Assembly: GCA_040285825.1 (NCBI GenBank)
Contig: JAUPSS010000003.1
Coordinates: 868,001-932,000 of the forward strand
DNA length: 64,000 nt
Direction: 5' to 3'
From: Eukaryota sp. TZLM1-RC
Taxonomy: Eukaryota; Metamonada: BaSk clade
The notes beneath the pieces are model-generated. The model saw only the letters and a program-made list of their open reading frames with translations, was not told where the DNA came from and ran no database searches. Each line of letters begins with the position of its first letter. Positions within the stretch are counted from its first letter, which is position 1. This document shows, one piece after another, positions 20,126-32,658 of the stretch. Both the position numbers and the translations under genes were made by a program.

Positions 20126-22948
20126 TCCGTCTGTCGTCTACCCAGCAAAGAGATTTCTCGAAACTATTAACGACAAAACAAACAATCAATTGATGGACAC
20201 ATATATCATTTGGATTGGCAAGTTTGATTTGCGTAACGAGAAACTGGGCGATGCGATTTACGATTTAGGTAACGCATTTGTTAATAAGGTCAACAGCCTT
20301 GAATTTTCGATCAAAGACATGAATTTGATAAGAACAGCTTTTGGTGCTCACGCTCCTGCGCAAAAAGGACGAAGCCAGTCAAAAGGTCCTTTTAAGAACC
20401 CTAGAGTAAGCAGTCGACCCATCCCTTCAGAGCAATGGTGTAACTTATGTAAAACCAATAAACATCCGGAAGAGAAATGTTTTAAATTAGTGGGAAGACC
20501 CGGTTCAAAAAAGCGTCAAGGAGGCGAAAAACGTGATAGAAAACGTAAAAGTAGTAGTAATAAATCAGATGATTATACATCTTTTAACAATAACCTTACA
20601 AATAATTCAATCAAAATTATTTATAAAATGAGCAAAGCAGATTCGAATTATAAGCACCTAAATCCATTTAAAAGATTTAGAGAGTCATCCAATCCTGTGG
20701 GTTCTATCCACAATGTTAGACTATCCAGAAGAGCAGAGGACCAAGAAATTTTTAACGGGGAACTTTGGTTAACCTGCACTATAAATAACGTGGAAGTACA
20801 AGGCGAAATTGATAATGGAGCTGCATTTTCAGCATTATCAATGGATTTAGCCTCTAAATGTAATATGACAGTTAATGACAATAAGACTGTCGAATACTTA
20901 TCGGCAAACGGTATTCGCTCCACGACCCTGGGATGTGCAAGTGGTGTTCTTGCACTAAATGTGGGTAGCTTGGCCACTCAAGTGTTTTTAAGGATCGAAT
21001 TCCAGATCATTCCTGGTACCAATAATTTTTTGATCGGAAGAGACTTATTACAAACCTTGGGGCTACGCACGAAGCACGGTTTTAATATTAATTTGGATCG
21101 CGAACATCGCACCATCTTAAATGCTGAATGTGAGTTCGATAATAGAATTTGTCAACCAATTAGATTCATAGAACAATTGAGTAATAAATCAGACTTAGGT
21201 AATGATTTTGGGCATTCCACATTTAGACATGAGTTAGATGAGTTGGGCTGTAGAATATGCCTGGATGACATTAGGGATGAGGAACGCCTAGTCGTGCTAC
21301 TCGAAAAATATAGAAATGTATTTAGTGGGCTACCTCACCCGGATGGAATTGATTGTCAGCCGATGACCATTCCATTTTATGACGAAAGTAAGGTCGTCAA
21401 AAGGAAACCTCGAAGATTAAACCCAGAAAAACAACGGGTAGCCGAGGAAATTTTTAACGAATTGATCCGTAATGGATTTGCTGTGCCCGCAAAGTCTCAA
21501 TTCAGTAGTCCCATCTGTCCTGTGATTTACCCTGATCACAGGAAACCACGATTAACTGGCGATTTTAGTGGTATTGGTGGAGTAAATGATTTAACTAAAC
21601 CTGTAGAGGCAAATTTGCCCAGGATTAGCGACATTTTAGAGTTTCTAAGTAAAGCTAATTATATAGCAACTCTAGATTTACCTAAGGCATTTTGGCAGCT
21701 CAAAATTGCAGAAGAGGATATTGATAAAACTACCGTATCAATTCCCGGGATGTTGATCAGTTTTAAAAGGGCTTGTTTTGGTTTGAAGAACGTTCCTGCA
21801 GTTTTCCAAAACATGATGATGGAATTATTTGATTCTGAGGGCGTATTTATTTATATCGATGATATAATAATAGTAGCTTCGACCCTGGATGAATTTCTAT
21901 CCAGAGTAGGTACGGTCCTAGAACGCGCCAAACGTTTTAGAGTTAACCTGGGCCTACCCAAGTGTAGCTTTACCACTTGCAAACATGAAATAAAAATTCT
22001 AGGTATTATTTTTGTAAACAAAACCCGTTATATAGATGAATCCAGGATCGAGGGACTGATCAATTTTACCCAAACCCAGGACATTACCTGAAGTTAGGAG
22101 TTTTATAGGTTCAATCAATTATATACGTGACTGGTTGCCAAATTTGTCTGACTTGATAGAACCAATCAACAAATTAACCAGAAACAAACCGTCAAAAATC
22201 AAGTGGACTCCTGATCATGACGAGGCTTTTGGTAAGATTATAAATCTTATCAAAGCAAATATCCCTCTTGAATTGCCCTCAGAAGACAAGCATATTTTAA
22301 TAAGTGCTGACGCGTCCGATGTGGCTGTAGGTGGAGTAATATGGCAAGAAGCTAACCCACCTAAAGATCCTACGACTCCGCTAATTAAGAGAAAGGTTGT
22401 ACCTATTGCCTTCCTTTGCAGATTATTATCAACTTCACAAAAGAATTGGTCTGTACTTCAGAAAGAGTTGTATGCAATTTTACTAATTCTCACTGACAGT
22501 AGTTTAGAAAATTATTTAATTTCGAGGAAATTAACTATTTTCACTGATCATAGAAATTTAGCATACCACATATCAGCTCCTGAAAAGAACAGAATTGTGA
22601 AGAGGTGGCAACCAATATTGTCAGAATTCAATTTTGATGTAGTCCACACTGCAGGCGAGGAGAATTATTGGGCAGACATGTTGTCTAGATTGGTTGACAC
22701 CAAACCCAAAACTCCTCGAGTCCAACAAGTGAGAAACTTGGCACCTCACAGAGTTGAAGAACAATTACCCTATTTAAATTTATTAACTAGAGTTAATTTG
22801 TTAAGGGATGATATTACTCAACCGTCCACAATTGAGCTACCCACGATTAATAGCTTATCTGCACTGAAAGAAGCAGTTGAGGATACTAAATTTGATTTAT
22901 TTGACACTTGGATCTCAAAGATTAGGCAAGAACAACTTATAGATGTTG
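20106..22948 (+). pseudogene. pol of element A, 5' part (zinc knuckle, protease, RT, RNase H)
   Basis: The frame 20106-22091 carries the end of the capsid, a CCHC knuckle (CNLCKTNKHPEEKC, about 20440), an aspartic protease (EIDNGAAFSALS, about 20805, with DNG in place of the usual DTG/DSG), and reverse transcriptase with LPKAFWQLKIA, FGLKNVPAVFQN and the YIDD catalytic box at about 21855. A one-base frameshift near 22070 moves into the frame 22135-22980, which has the RNase H (ISADASDVAVGGV, FTDHRNLAYH) and the following linker. Element B then interrupts it at 22948. The frame resumes after B at 32659. Confidence 0.88.
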
Positions 22949-23119
22949 TGTTGGCTTTAGTGCACGTTGGTTTTCCATAAACGAATAAAAACAGATGTTT
23001 ATAGAACAGAGGTAGAAAATCAATAATAAACTAAACAATAATAAATTTAAACTAGTGATGACGTGATACATCACGTCATACTGTCCGAAATTGGCAAGAA
23101 GAGTTTAGCCTGGCTAACA
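22949..23119 (-). repeat. 3' LTR of element B
   Basis: 171 bp, identical by eye to the 5' LTR. The CRE-like inverted repeat is at 23058-23079. Confidence 0.95.
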
Positions 23120-23457
23120 CTGCCTCTTCTTCCTTCTTCCGCGTTTCTTCGGAGCAGGAGGATCGAGCAATTTCACATAGCGAGAGTAAGCGGAAGTGTT
23201 CGTTACTGAGGAAACCGGTTGTTTGGTAGTGGTTCCGTCAGACCACAGGATAGTGGCGATTTCCTGGGAAATGTCTAAAATAGCGTCTAAAAAGGTTTCG
23301 CCGGAGTCGGCAGCTGCATACGCATCTAGAACGGATTGGGGTAACGAGGAATAACAGGGCTTGATCAAATGAGTGGAGGTCTTGAGTTTCGAGCGGGTCA
23401 CGGGATTAAACACAAGGACAGAACTGGAGGATAATATTTCTTCAATGATGTAAGGAC
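23114..23457 (-). CDS. C-terminal end of element B pol, severed by the hAT
   Basis: The frame continues the integrase C-terminus (PSPYIIEEILSS, VFNPVTRSKLKTS, LIKPCYSSLP) and a small domain (FLDAILDISQEIATILWSDG then VSSVTNTSAYSRYVKLL) that has counterparts at the ends of A and C and looks chromodomain-like in outline. It ends in a basic tail (APKKRGRRKKRQC) and the TAG stop at 23114-23116, inside the 3' LTR, so the LTR supplies the last Cys and the stop. Confidence 0.85.
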
Positions 23458-25826
23458 TAGGCCCCAGCATTTGACTAACACGCTCAGACTCGACTCAACA
23501 TTTTCGAGTCGTACTCAAGCTCGACTCGGATAGACTGAGTTCAACTCGACTCCGACTCCATTCTGGTGAGTCACACTCAAACTCGACTCGAGCTTGAGTC
23601 GACTAATGAGTCTGAGTGAATTTTTTTCGTTTAGAGCACCTTGGATGAAATATAAACAACAAGGTCTATGTTTTAGGATAAACTTATTGTGATGTTGCAA
23701 TTTTGTGATGTTGCAATTGTATATGAACAAAACACTCATCTTTATTATTAAATCAAATCAAATCCATTCTCAAGCCATGACCGTAAGCACAAAACCGCAC
23801 GAACGGAATCATCAGCCAAACAGCATCTTTTCTCGGAAACCATATCCCCTGCTAGAGAAAAAAGCCGTTCACAGGGTACAGAAGTTGGCTGGATAGCCAA
23901 GAAATCAGCTGCTATTTGAGAAAGTACAGGAAATCGACGTTTGTTGTCATTCCACCATTGTAGTGGATTCACCGAAAGGTCAACCGGAGCTTCGGATAGA
24001 AAAGTGGAAAGTTCATCACCTTCTGCGTGTGATCTTCTGAGAAAAGGATTCCAAGAAGGTAAGCTGTCTATTTGCCACTGATGGGACTATTGACTCATAG
24101 TTTACATTGATAAGATCTTGCAATTTTCTAGAGAAATCGTCAGGAAATCGTAAATGAAGCCCCTTCAAAACGACGTACACGGGGATCAAGAATTGACGAA
24201 ACAAAGGCAGGGAAGTCGTAAAGTTCTTCTAAATACTGTTCCAGCTTTCCTAGCATCAAAGAAGCTGCTTCTTGGATAATCTGCGCTTCGTTTTGATAAG
24301 AATAGAGATGCGCATACAGACCGTCTATTAGCATAAGCACTAAACCACAGGTAGGATGCAATGCAGCTGAAAGGTAAACTGTACATTCGTAAAAAGGTGC
24401 AAGAAGATTAAGAATAGCTTCAATCTTCAGTTCTTCTTCTTCGGTGACTATGAGAGCCGTCATTCCCTCTTCAACCAATATTTTGGTAACAGCCGATTTA
24501 ATCTTCATGTAAGTATTCACCATCAAGTAGGTGCTGTTCCACCTAATTGCCGTATCAAGAGGGATTGTCTTCTTTTGAAGACCTTGTTCTTGTAGTTCTT
24601 CCCACAGTAACTGGTAGAGCTTGCTAGAAACATGGCATTGTCTAACAAAGTTGTGAATCTTCGACAAAAGACCATCAACCACCACAAGACCCTTTTTTAC
24701 AACCAAATTCAAAATATGGGCCATACATTTCTTGTGAAACAGCTTTGGTTGCTTTTCTGTGAAAAGTTTCAAAGCCTTTCTGACATTGGCAGCATTGTCA
24801 GATGTAATGGCGAGCAATTCAGCATTATCAGAGTTCTCAGAACTTTCATCAAAAAGTAATGGATATTATGTTTTCACTGTTGATATCCCTTAAAGCATCT
24901 TGTACAAAAAGCAAGAATTATTTCGGCTGAATGTGGGTGCGGAATTCTAACAACGTCCAGTGTTAGAGATGACAAGTTGAAATCATCACTAACAAAATGG
25001 GCAGTTATACCAAGATAAGGGCGCTTAGCTCTTGAAGTCCATAAATCTAGCGTCAAAGAATAGGAATGTCTATTTTGACCTAACCTCTGCAGCATTGATG
25101 GACGCATTTCGGAAAAAGCATTGCGAATGGAACGAGAAATGGACCATGAAGACATTATCACCGTATTCTCATTATAGAAATTCATTAAGTTACGAAAATG
25201 TGGGTTGTCCGCCAACGAGTACGGTGCGCCAGACTGAATGAACATCTTGAGCAAAAGCTTGCGGCCAGTTTCAACTTCTGCGGAAGACAAGACTGTTGCG
25301 GGAAGTGGAGTGAACGATGAAAGTTTTAAAGTGGGTTGCTGCTGCCTTATGGAACTAGTCCAGTTGGGATGTTCCTTTTCAAGGTGTCGTTTCAGTACTG
25401 TTTGAGAAGTCGAAACTGAAAAACTGGTTGACATTCCAGGGCACAGAAGACAGTGACGCTTGCCATTTTGTTCGGAAAAAAGACGATAGCCATTCCATCG
25501 TTGATATCCAGAAAGAGGGGAGAGGACAACAGGAAGTTCGGAGTCACTTACGTTATTAACTTCCTCGCGAATCCTCTTGGTAGGAGGAGTTTGGTTTACT
25601 GTCATTTAAGAAAGAATTATAGAAAAAGGATGTAATTATAAACAATAAGTGAGTGTGTGAAACTCGTAACAGACTCAATATTCTATGTTTATTAGTTCGA
25701 CTACACTCAGACTCCAACAAGTTGAGTTCGACTAGACTCGCACTCACATAGATAGGAGTTTGACTCAGACTAAACTCAAGTTTAGTCGGCTGAGCGCGGA
25801 CTCGCCGAGTCTGATGCTGGGGCCTA
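23458..25826 (-). mobile_element. hAT DNA transposon inserted in element B
   Basis: 2369 bp bounded by perfect 13-bp terminal inverted repeats (TAGGCCCCAGCAT / complement) and an 8-bp target duplication GTAAGGAC at 23450-23457 and 25827-25834, as hAT elements make. The terminal 120-170 bp on each side (about 23475-23620 and 25690-25810) are crowded with GACTC/GAGTC and ACTCGA motifs, typical of hAT subterminal transposase-binding repeats. The transposase inside is broken. Confidence 0.97.
23748..25605 (-). pseudogene. hAT transposase (frameshifted)
   Basis: The ATG at 25605 opens a frame with a BED-type zinc finger (RHCLLCPG then LKRHLEKEHPNW) and the start of the catalytic domain (SYSLTLDLWTSRAKRPYLGITAHFV). 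The frame is lost near 24875-24900 and resumes at 24817-24140 (MLAITSDNAANVRKALKLF, DTAIRWNSTYLM), then again at 23972-23748 with the hATC dimerisation domain (ADFLAIQPTSVPCERLFSLAGDMVSEKR, the signature C-terminal block). At least two frameshifts make it non-functional as read. It cuts and pastes hAT elements when intact. Confidence 0.9.
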
Positions 25827-28800
25827 GTAAGGACCCACGTAGTGGCCATGGAGTTTGTCTGGCTTCTCGCGCAGAACAAAAACTCGATCGTTAACTTGTG
25901 GAGAGTATCTGGGAGGAGCTGGCGTAGACGTGTTCTTGGAAGTGGAGATTACGGAGGCCCAAGAACGAGTTAGCTGGTCAGTCAGAGAGGCAGTATGAAG
26001 AATATATTCTGGAATATCTGGTTCATGAAGTACGGAAGATAGACGATCTAGGATGGTATGAGGGAGCAAACGTGGAGAGGTCTCGGTACCAAATATTAGC
26101 TGATAGGGGGAGTGGTTCAGAGAGGAGCGATGTTGGGAGTTGATTAGCATCTGGCAGATTGGGACGTAGTGAGACCAATTGTCGTAATCAGAGAAGTCGA
26201 GCAATAACTTCCGGAGAGCCTGAAGAAAGGTTCGGTGTTGCCGTTCGACCAATCCATTAGACTGATGAAAATGAGGGATAGAGAGAGTGTGCTCGAGATT
26301 CAAGTAGGAACACATTAAGGTAAAGATCTGGTTAGAGAATTCAGGGCCATTGTCTGAATGAATTGACTTAGGCGCACCGAATATGGAAAACACATGGGTT
26401 AAAAAGGCATCAATTACGGTTTGGGCCTTAACATCGCGGGAGGGAACTAGAATACTGAACTTAGAGAAAGCATCCACGAAATGGATGATGTACTTGAAAC
26501 CAGCTACGTCGGGGGCAAGAGGACCTATGCTATCACAATGCAAGTACTCGAAGGGTCGGTTGGTGGAGTTGAGGGATCCAGTGGATGGAATGGATGGGGA
26601 AACCACGGGAGCGGTTTTCTGACAGGGAATGCAGTTCTTGATATGGGTAGTTAGATCAGATTTCATAGACGGCCAATAATAGTCAGAAGATTTTAGCCTT
26701 TTCCAGCAGTCATCAAGAGGAGCGTGGCCAGCTTCTGTTGCTCCGTGAATGAGCAGGAGGATCTCGGGACGCAGGACCGGCGGTACTAGAATCTTATGAT
26801 CCGAAGTTAGCTTCAGGCCAGACTGAGGGTCGATCTTGCAAGAGGCAAAGAGGGGGTCGTTGTCAGAGAGTTTCTGCTGGGCCTTGAATAATTTATTCAG
26901 CACGGCTTGGGCAGGGGAACTTCTTGGAGCGGGCGGAAGGTGGTCTGAGCTAGCAGAGGAATCTTCGGGAATGGCAGCAGTAATGGTTGATACGGTATGT
27001 TCGTCGCTGTCAGAAGAGATGTCAATCATTGCTGAATCAGAACCGAATCTTTGATCGTGTTCATCATCTTCAGACATGAATTGGGAACGGAGGAAACGAG
27101 GATGATCAAATACTTCTGGGTGGAGTTCAAAGATCTCTCTGCGGGTAGGCAAGTGGAACTGGGAACTAGGAAGGTAGTAAGTGGGGAGATCGTCTGAGGA
27201 GCGGTTGATGTCTATGAAGGCCTGACGACCATCTCTATAACTAATGATTTCGAGAACTTTATCTCGTAAAACAAAGTCAAGGCGGGAGTAATATTGAGTT
27301 GGGCCGTCAAACAGCAGAGAACGGATGTCCTCGAAGTGAGAACAAACTCGAGATGTTTCTAGCATGAACTGAGGTTCGTTTTCAGTTCCAAGGACAGAGT
27401 GATAATCCAGTGGCAAATAGAGGTAGTGAATTCTTCTGTCATGAGGGTCTATTTGAAGGCCATGAACCATCTCCAGGCATGGAATGGCTATAGGACAGGG
27501 AGTGATCTCGTCATCGTCGTAGTGGTAGACTGAGTGGATCTCGGGCTTGATTAGGCAAAGGGGAATGAAGGAAGTGACGTCTCGAGATGAAGGTAGAGTA
27601 TAGTCAGCGTAAAAGGGGTCAGGGAAAGGTTGGTGATCGGTTAAGGTGGGGCGTTTAGGGGTAGGTCTCAGGTCAGAGTATGTCAGAGCGGTAGGGAGTA
27701 AGCAAAAATCATATAGCTGTTCACCAGAAGGGGTACCGGTATGAGTATCAGGAATCCAGGGGAAATGATCACATTTAGGGGAGTTTGGACATTCTCTGGG
27801 GTTGCAAGGAGGGGGGGTTGAATCATGAAAGCAGCGGCTACTTTGGTTGGCACGTTTCCATAGGTTGGGGAAATAGAACGGCGGTGGATCATTATTTAAA
27901 TACGATTGATTGATTAGGAGGTGGTATCGGTGGATGAGGTGACGGTTTCTTTCCCAGCTAAAAGGGGCCATGTGAGTAGGGAGAGGAATCAGGTGGAAGA
28001 TATGCGCGTGGTCAATCAGAGAACCTAGGGTGACATTGGGATGAATATAGTTGAGGACAATAAGGTGAGCGTTCAGGGGCATAACCTTGGGAAGATAGTC
28101 TAACTGGGGCATCTTGGGATGCTGGAAGTATATGCGAGAGTTCCAGTTGGCCTGTTGAATCAAATCGTTAACCTTGAAGTTTCTAGCATAAAGACCAAGG
28201 GGTTCGGCATCGGGATCAGTAGGAACGGACACGGGTAGAGGGTCGAAAGCAGTTTTACCAAAATCTCTTGGAGCGATTGTGTTGTTAAACAGAAGTGGTA
28301 AATCAGTTGAGAGGACGAAGAAGCGGGCGGAGGAGGGAGAGAGTAGCTCGTTAGGTTCAGGATTCAAATTGTATTGGATAAAGTGTTTGCTGGAGTTGAG
28401 GTAAGCAGTAACAGAATGCTCAGGCCGGAGAGCAGAGGGGTGATGGGTTCTATGGGCGGTATCAAAGTCAATGTCATACCAATGAGGGGAGGAGTGCATC
28501 AGATCGTCGAGGTTCAGGTAATCCCACAGAGGAGATCTGGCCGATCCTCGATGAGTCATCATGCAGCACAGGGCGGGTGCAGGGTTGTCAAAGACACTTC
28601 TGGTCTTCTTCTCTTCTTTTTCCTCCTTCTTTGAGGCGGTTTTGACATAGTTAGCTCTAGACAAATAGTCAGCCCAGTAGTTCTTAGTTCCTTCAATATG
28701 AACGCAGTCGAAAGAGAAGGACTGAAGGACGGGGATCCATCGGAGAACAACTCGATTGTTGTCTGGGCAAGAGAACAAAAAGGCAAGGTTCTTGTGATCG

Positions 28801-31800
28801 CAGAAAATGGTTAGGTGCTTAGTCAGAAGATATGACGAGAGATTAGGTTGGTTCAGCGTCATGACAATAGCGAAAAGCTCTTTCTGAAGGGTGGACCATC
28901 GCTGTTGTGAAGGAGTCAGAATACGTGAGTAGAATGACACGGGCATTACCTTGCGTTTTGAAAGGCAGGTTCCTGGAGGGCAAGGTTCCAACTCTTTCCA
29001 GACAATACCAGCGATAGCTCTGTCAGATGCGTCGGTGGACACAAGAATTGTGTCATCTGGGTCAGGTAAGGCGAGAGGAAGGCTATTAATCACCATTTCC
29101 TTGATATTGTTGAAGCATTGGAGTTCTTGAGGTCCTAACTTGATGCGTTTAGGTTTGTTCTTCAATAGCGCAGTTAAGGGGGCAAGTTCTTTGGATACAG
29201 AGGGGAGCCAGTCACGGAGAAAATTGATCGAGCCAGTGAAGGATCGGAGTTCGGGGACGGAAGTCGGAGGGGCTAGGTTACGTACGGTTTCAATCTTAGA
29301 GGGATCGATGCGGCGCTTTCCATCTTCAAAGATGGTTCCAAGTATCTTGATAGGATGTCGGTCGGTCTGGAAGGAACACTTGTGAAGACCGATTCTCACA
29401 CGATAACGGCGAGCACGAGACAAGATGTAGTCTATTCTTTGTAAGAAGGCTTCTTTCGTTGAGGCGGCTACGATGATATCATCCATATAGATGAATACTC
29501 CTTCAGAGTCAAAAATACCCTTCATGAGGTTTTGAAACACAGCGGGAACATTCTTTAGGCCAAAAGCAGCGCGAGTGTATTTGATCTTCCTTCCAGGGAT
29601 GGCTATGGCCGATTTCTCTTGATCGTCGGGATGCAGGTTTAACTGCCAGAAGGCTTTTGGCAAATCCAGGGTGGCAATGTATTTATTACCAGAGAGGAAC
29701 TCACAGATATCAGAAATCTTGGGCAAATCGGCTGGAACAGGGACGGTTAGGTCGTTGATGCCTCCAGCACCGGAGTAATCTCCAGTTAGACGAGGAGGTT
29801 TTCCAGGGCGTTGGACAAGACATATGGGTGAGCTCCAGGGTCCATCATAGGGCACAGCAAAACCATTGTTTACGAGCACGTCCATTTCTTCGTTGGCAAC
29901 CTTCAGCTTATCCGGGGACAGGTAACGGAATTTCTTAGAAACAATCTTGGATTCATCGTGGAAAGGAATGCGCATCGGTGGACAGTCTATACCTTCAGGG
30001 GCTGGAAGCTTTGAAAATACTTCTGGGTATTTGAACAATAAATCTTTGATCGAAGTTTCCAGAGCAGGGTCGTTCAGCAGAAACGAGGTTTTGTCCAGAT
30101 CAGGGAGAGCGGAGAGAGCAGAGACTCGGTCAGACGGAGGAATGAACAGATCAGGGATTGATTCATCTTCCATTAACTGATAGTTCTTATCAGATAGGTT
30201 AAGGAAGAGGTAGTCGTTGGTTAGGATGCCTAGCCTTTTGAGGAGGTCGCAACCAATGATACATGAATTCTGGCAAGGGAGTACAGCAAGGGTTACGTCG
30301 ATAAAGGTGAGCTTAGCGGCGCCTCCAAGAGAGAAGGCGAGCTTTCCAGAAACAAGGGGGCAAACAACTTTGGTCCGATCAGCTAGTCCTACTTCAAGAG
30401 AGTTATTCGTGGGTTGGAGCTTGGCCTTTTTGGTTAGATCTTCAGAGATACAAGAGATAGTGGCTCCAGTGTCTACCATTCCGTACAGGAAGGTCTGTTC
30501 ATCGACTAGGATCTTCAAGTGGAGCAGCTTCTTGTCTACAGGCTTGTTGAGTCCTTTCTCAAATATTGAGATCGTAGGCTTAGCGAGGGAGTCGTCCTTC
30601 TCGAACAATTCCTTAGATCCTTTGGTCTTGTTCTTAGAGCGTTTCTTGGTTAATTCAGAGGCATCATGCGTTACTCCACCGTCGGCGTAAGCACAGTCGG
30701 CGTCGACCAGCCCAGACTCAGTGTCGAGGTCGGGACTAGCTTCCAACGACAAAGAGTCTATGTTACGGGAGGGAGCCTTTCCTGGCGGTACCACATGAGA
30801 TGAGCCTGAGGAAACTTTCGAAACTAACTCGTTAGAATCAGACACGGGATTAGAGGATGGTTCAGAGGAGGATGAGAAAGAACGAGAGATAAGAGCGTGG
30901 TTGGTATCTGAGACAGGAGGGGCTATTGAATCTAAGTTATCGAAGAGTTCTTGAAACTCTTGTGCTTCAGAGAACGACAGGGAGGGTGTTGAGCTTCTGG
31001 ATGTTGATGGAGATGTCGAGTAGTTATAAAGGTTTATTGAGGAGAAAGGGTTGAGGGTCAAACTATAAGAATCATTATCAGAACTAGAGGAGGATGAGGA
31101 CATTACTCCATGCGGGAAGATGCTCTCGACGGCAGTATCTTCTTTCAAGGCAGACTGAATCGAATCAACGATAGAATTAACTTGAGGCTCTTCAGGGTTG
31201 GTGTCAGTTACTTGGTTGACTTGGCGGCGAAGGTTGTGCTTTCTTTGGAGGGTAGGATTGTTTCCATATTTTCGGGGCTTGCTGGCTTTGCATCCAGGCT
31301 TTGGGCAGTCCTTCACCATATGACCAGGCTCCTTGCAATAAAAGCAAGTTATGGGAGAGGGAGACTTCTGAGGAGAGAAATATTTCTGCTCAGAACGAGG
31401 ACTTTGACGGGAAGGCGAGGACTTGGGGGTGGAACGGACAGAATAAGGCTTGTTAGCAGAGCGGTGAGTCTGGGGGGTTCGAGAATTCTGACGAGAGGGT
31501 TGAGGTCTAGGAGGAGGAGGGTTTGGGCCATGCAGAGTATAGTAAGCAGAGTACGGGAGGTGATAGGAAGGGAGGAGTTGACGGAGGCGAGAGACCAAGG
31601 AGGAGAAGCTATCAATAGAGCCAGTTTCTACGTCGGTTAGGATGATAAAGCGGAGTCTCTCGGGACGTATTCCATTCGTAAAGAACTTCATACGAGCAGA
31701 TTCAGGTAGTTCGGAGGGACAGAGTCGGAGTTTCTTGAGGAAGGCAGAGATGTAAGAAGTGATGGCTTCTTCAGCGTTAGGAGCGGACAGATTAAGTTTC

Positions 31801-32513
31801 AGAGATTGGAGCTTATGATAAGCCTCAGCAGAGTCTTCAAAACGGCAAAAGGATAACAAGTGGGAAAGAATGGCTTCAGGGTCGTTGGGATCGATTCCTT
31901 CGAAGATCTCGAAGGTCTCTAACACTACAGGGGCAATAGTACATAACACATACGGCAGCATAGCTTGGTGAAGCTGATTTTCAGAAACAAGGCGGCGCTT
32001 TTCGAAGGTAGCAACATTGGTGGTATCGGAGGAGTCAGAAGGCGGGTCTTGACTTTCTTCAAAATCCATCTCGGAGGGAAGTTTGAAGTTTCGAGGGTTT
32101 AAGGTCGAACTAGGTTTTTTTGTTCTAGTGGAGACGGGGGTAGATTCGGAGGTGTCTTCAGTACTCAATTCGGAATTCTCGGTGAGAGAAAGTTGGGATT
32201 TCAGAGCAGCGACTTCTTGAGCGAGAGCCTTGATAACTTCTCGGTCAGAATCACAGGAGGAGGACTCGGTTGCCTTCGAGCCGGAGGGAGACTGTGAGTG
32301 AGTAGAAGACGGATATCTTCTTGTCATGTCTGACGAGACATGATTGGAGGACATACGGGATGCGTACACCTTAAGCGCTTCCACATACTGGGAGATGGCT
32401 TCTCGACCAGTGTGTTGTAAATACGGAGCGACTTGAGGGTACCTGGCTACGGAGGTGGATTCTCTGGGGTCCACAGTAATTACTGTTGGCTTTAGTGCAC
32501 GTTGGTTTTCCAT
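25827..32513 (-). CDS. gag-pol polyprotein of element B
   Basis: A single open frame of about 2229 codons from the ATG at 32513 inside the 5' LTR to the hAT insertion. In order it has: gag (capsid-like region at about 200-350), a CCHC knuckle (CFYCKEPGHMVKDC, near 393), a Ser-rich linker, protease (MVDTGATISCIS, near 680), RT (LPKAFWQLNLH, YMDD near 1009), RNase H (STDASDRAIAGI, FCDHKNLAF), a long Pro/His-rich spacer (about 1300-1850), then integrase with the HHCC zinc finger (near 1925) and the D,D-35-E core (HCDSIGPL, HSDNGPEFSN, NGLVERQHR). The open frame and identical LTRs suggest B was active until the hAT landed at the HGHYVGPY codons. The spacer between RNase H and integrase is unusually long and of unknown role. 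Confidence 0.93.
32474..32485. repeat. 12-bp palindrome at the 5' LTR/internal junction of B
   Basis: CAGTAATTACTG, perfect and extendable to 14 bp (A...T). On the plus strand its TG at 32484-32485 is the first two bases of the LTR, that is, the terminal CA in element sense. Confidence 0.95.
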
Positions 32514-32654
32514 AAACGAATAAAAACAGATGTTTATAGAACAGAGGTAGAAAATCAATAATAAACTAAACAATAATAAATTTAAACTAGTGATGACGTG
32601 ATACATCACGTCATACTGTCCGAAATTGGCAAGAAGAGTTTAGCCTGGCTAACA
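32484..32654 (-). repeat. 5' LTR of element B
   Basis: 171 bp. It includes the ATG of gag at 32513 and a CRE-like inverted repeat at 32593-32614 (10-bp arms ATGACGTGAT and complement, 2-nt spacer). Confidence 0.95.
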
Positions 32655-32658
32655 GTTG

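Larger units (their letters stand above)
22949..32654 (-). mobile_element. Ty3/gypsy LTR retrotransposon B (young, minus strand)
   Basis: The two 171-bp LTRs (22949-23119 and 32484-32654) look identical by eye, indicating a very recent insertion into element A. The target duplication GTTG is at 22945-22948 and 32655-32658. In element sense the LTR is TGTTAGCC...CCAACA, with the 5' LTR on the right. A polypurine tract (GGAAGAAGGAAGAAGAGGCAG) abuts the 3' LTR. The gag-pol frame is uninterrupted except for a hAT transposon at 23458-25826. Confidence 0.96.

Noticed and set aside
31110-31640. 176-codon plus-strand frame antisense to element B gag
   Set aside because: Shadow of the real gag frame; composition mirrors the Ser/Arg-rich antisense codons.
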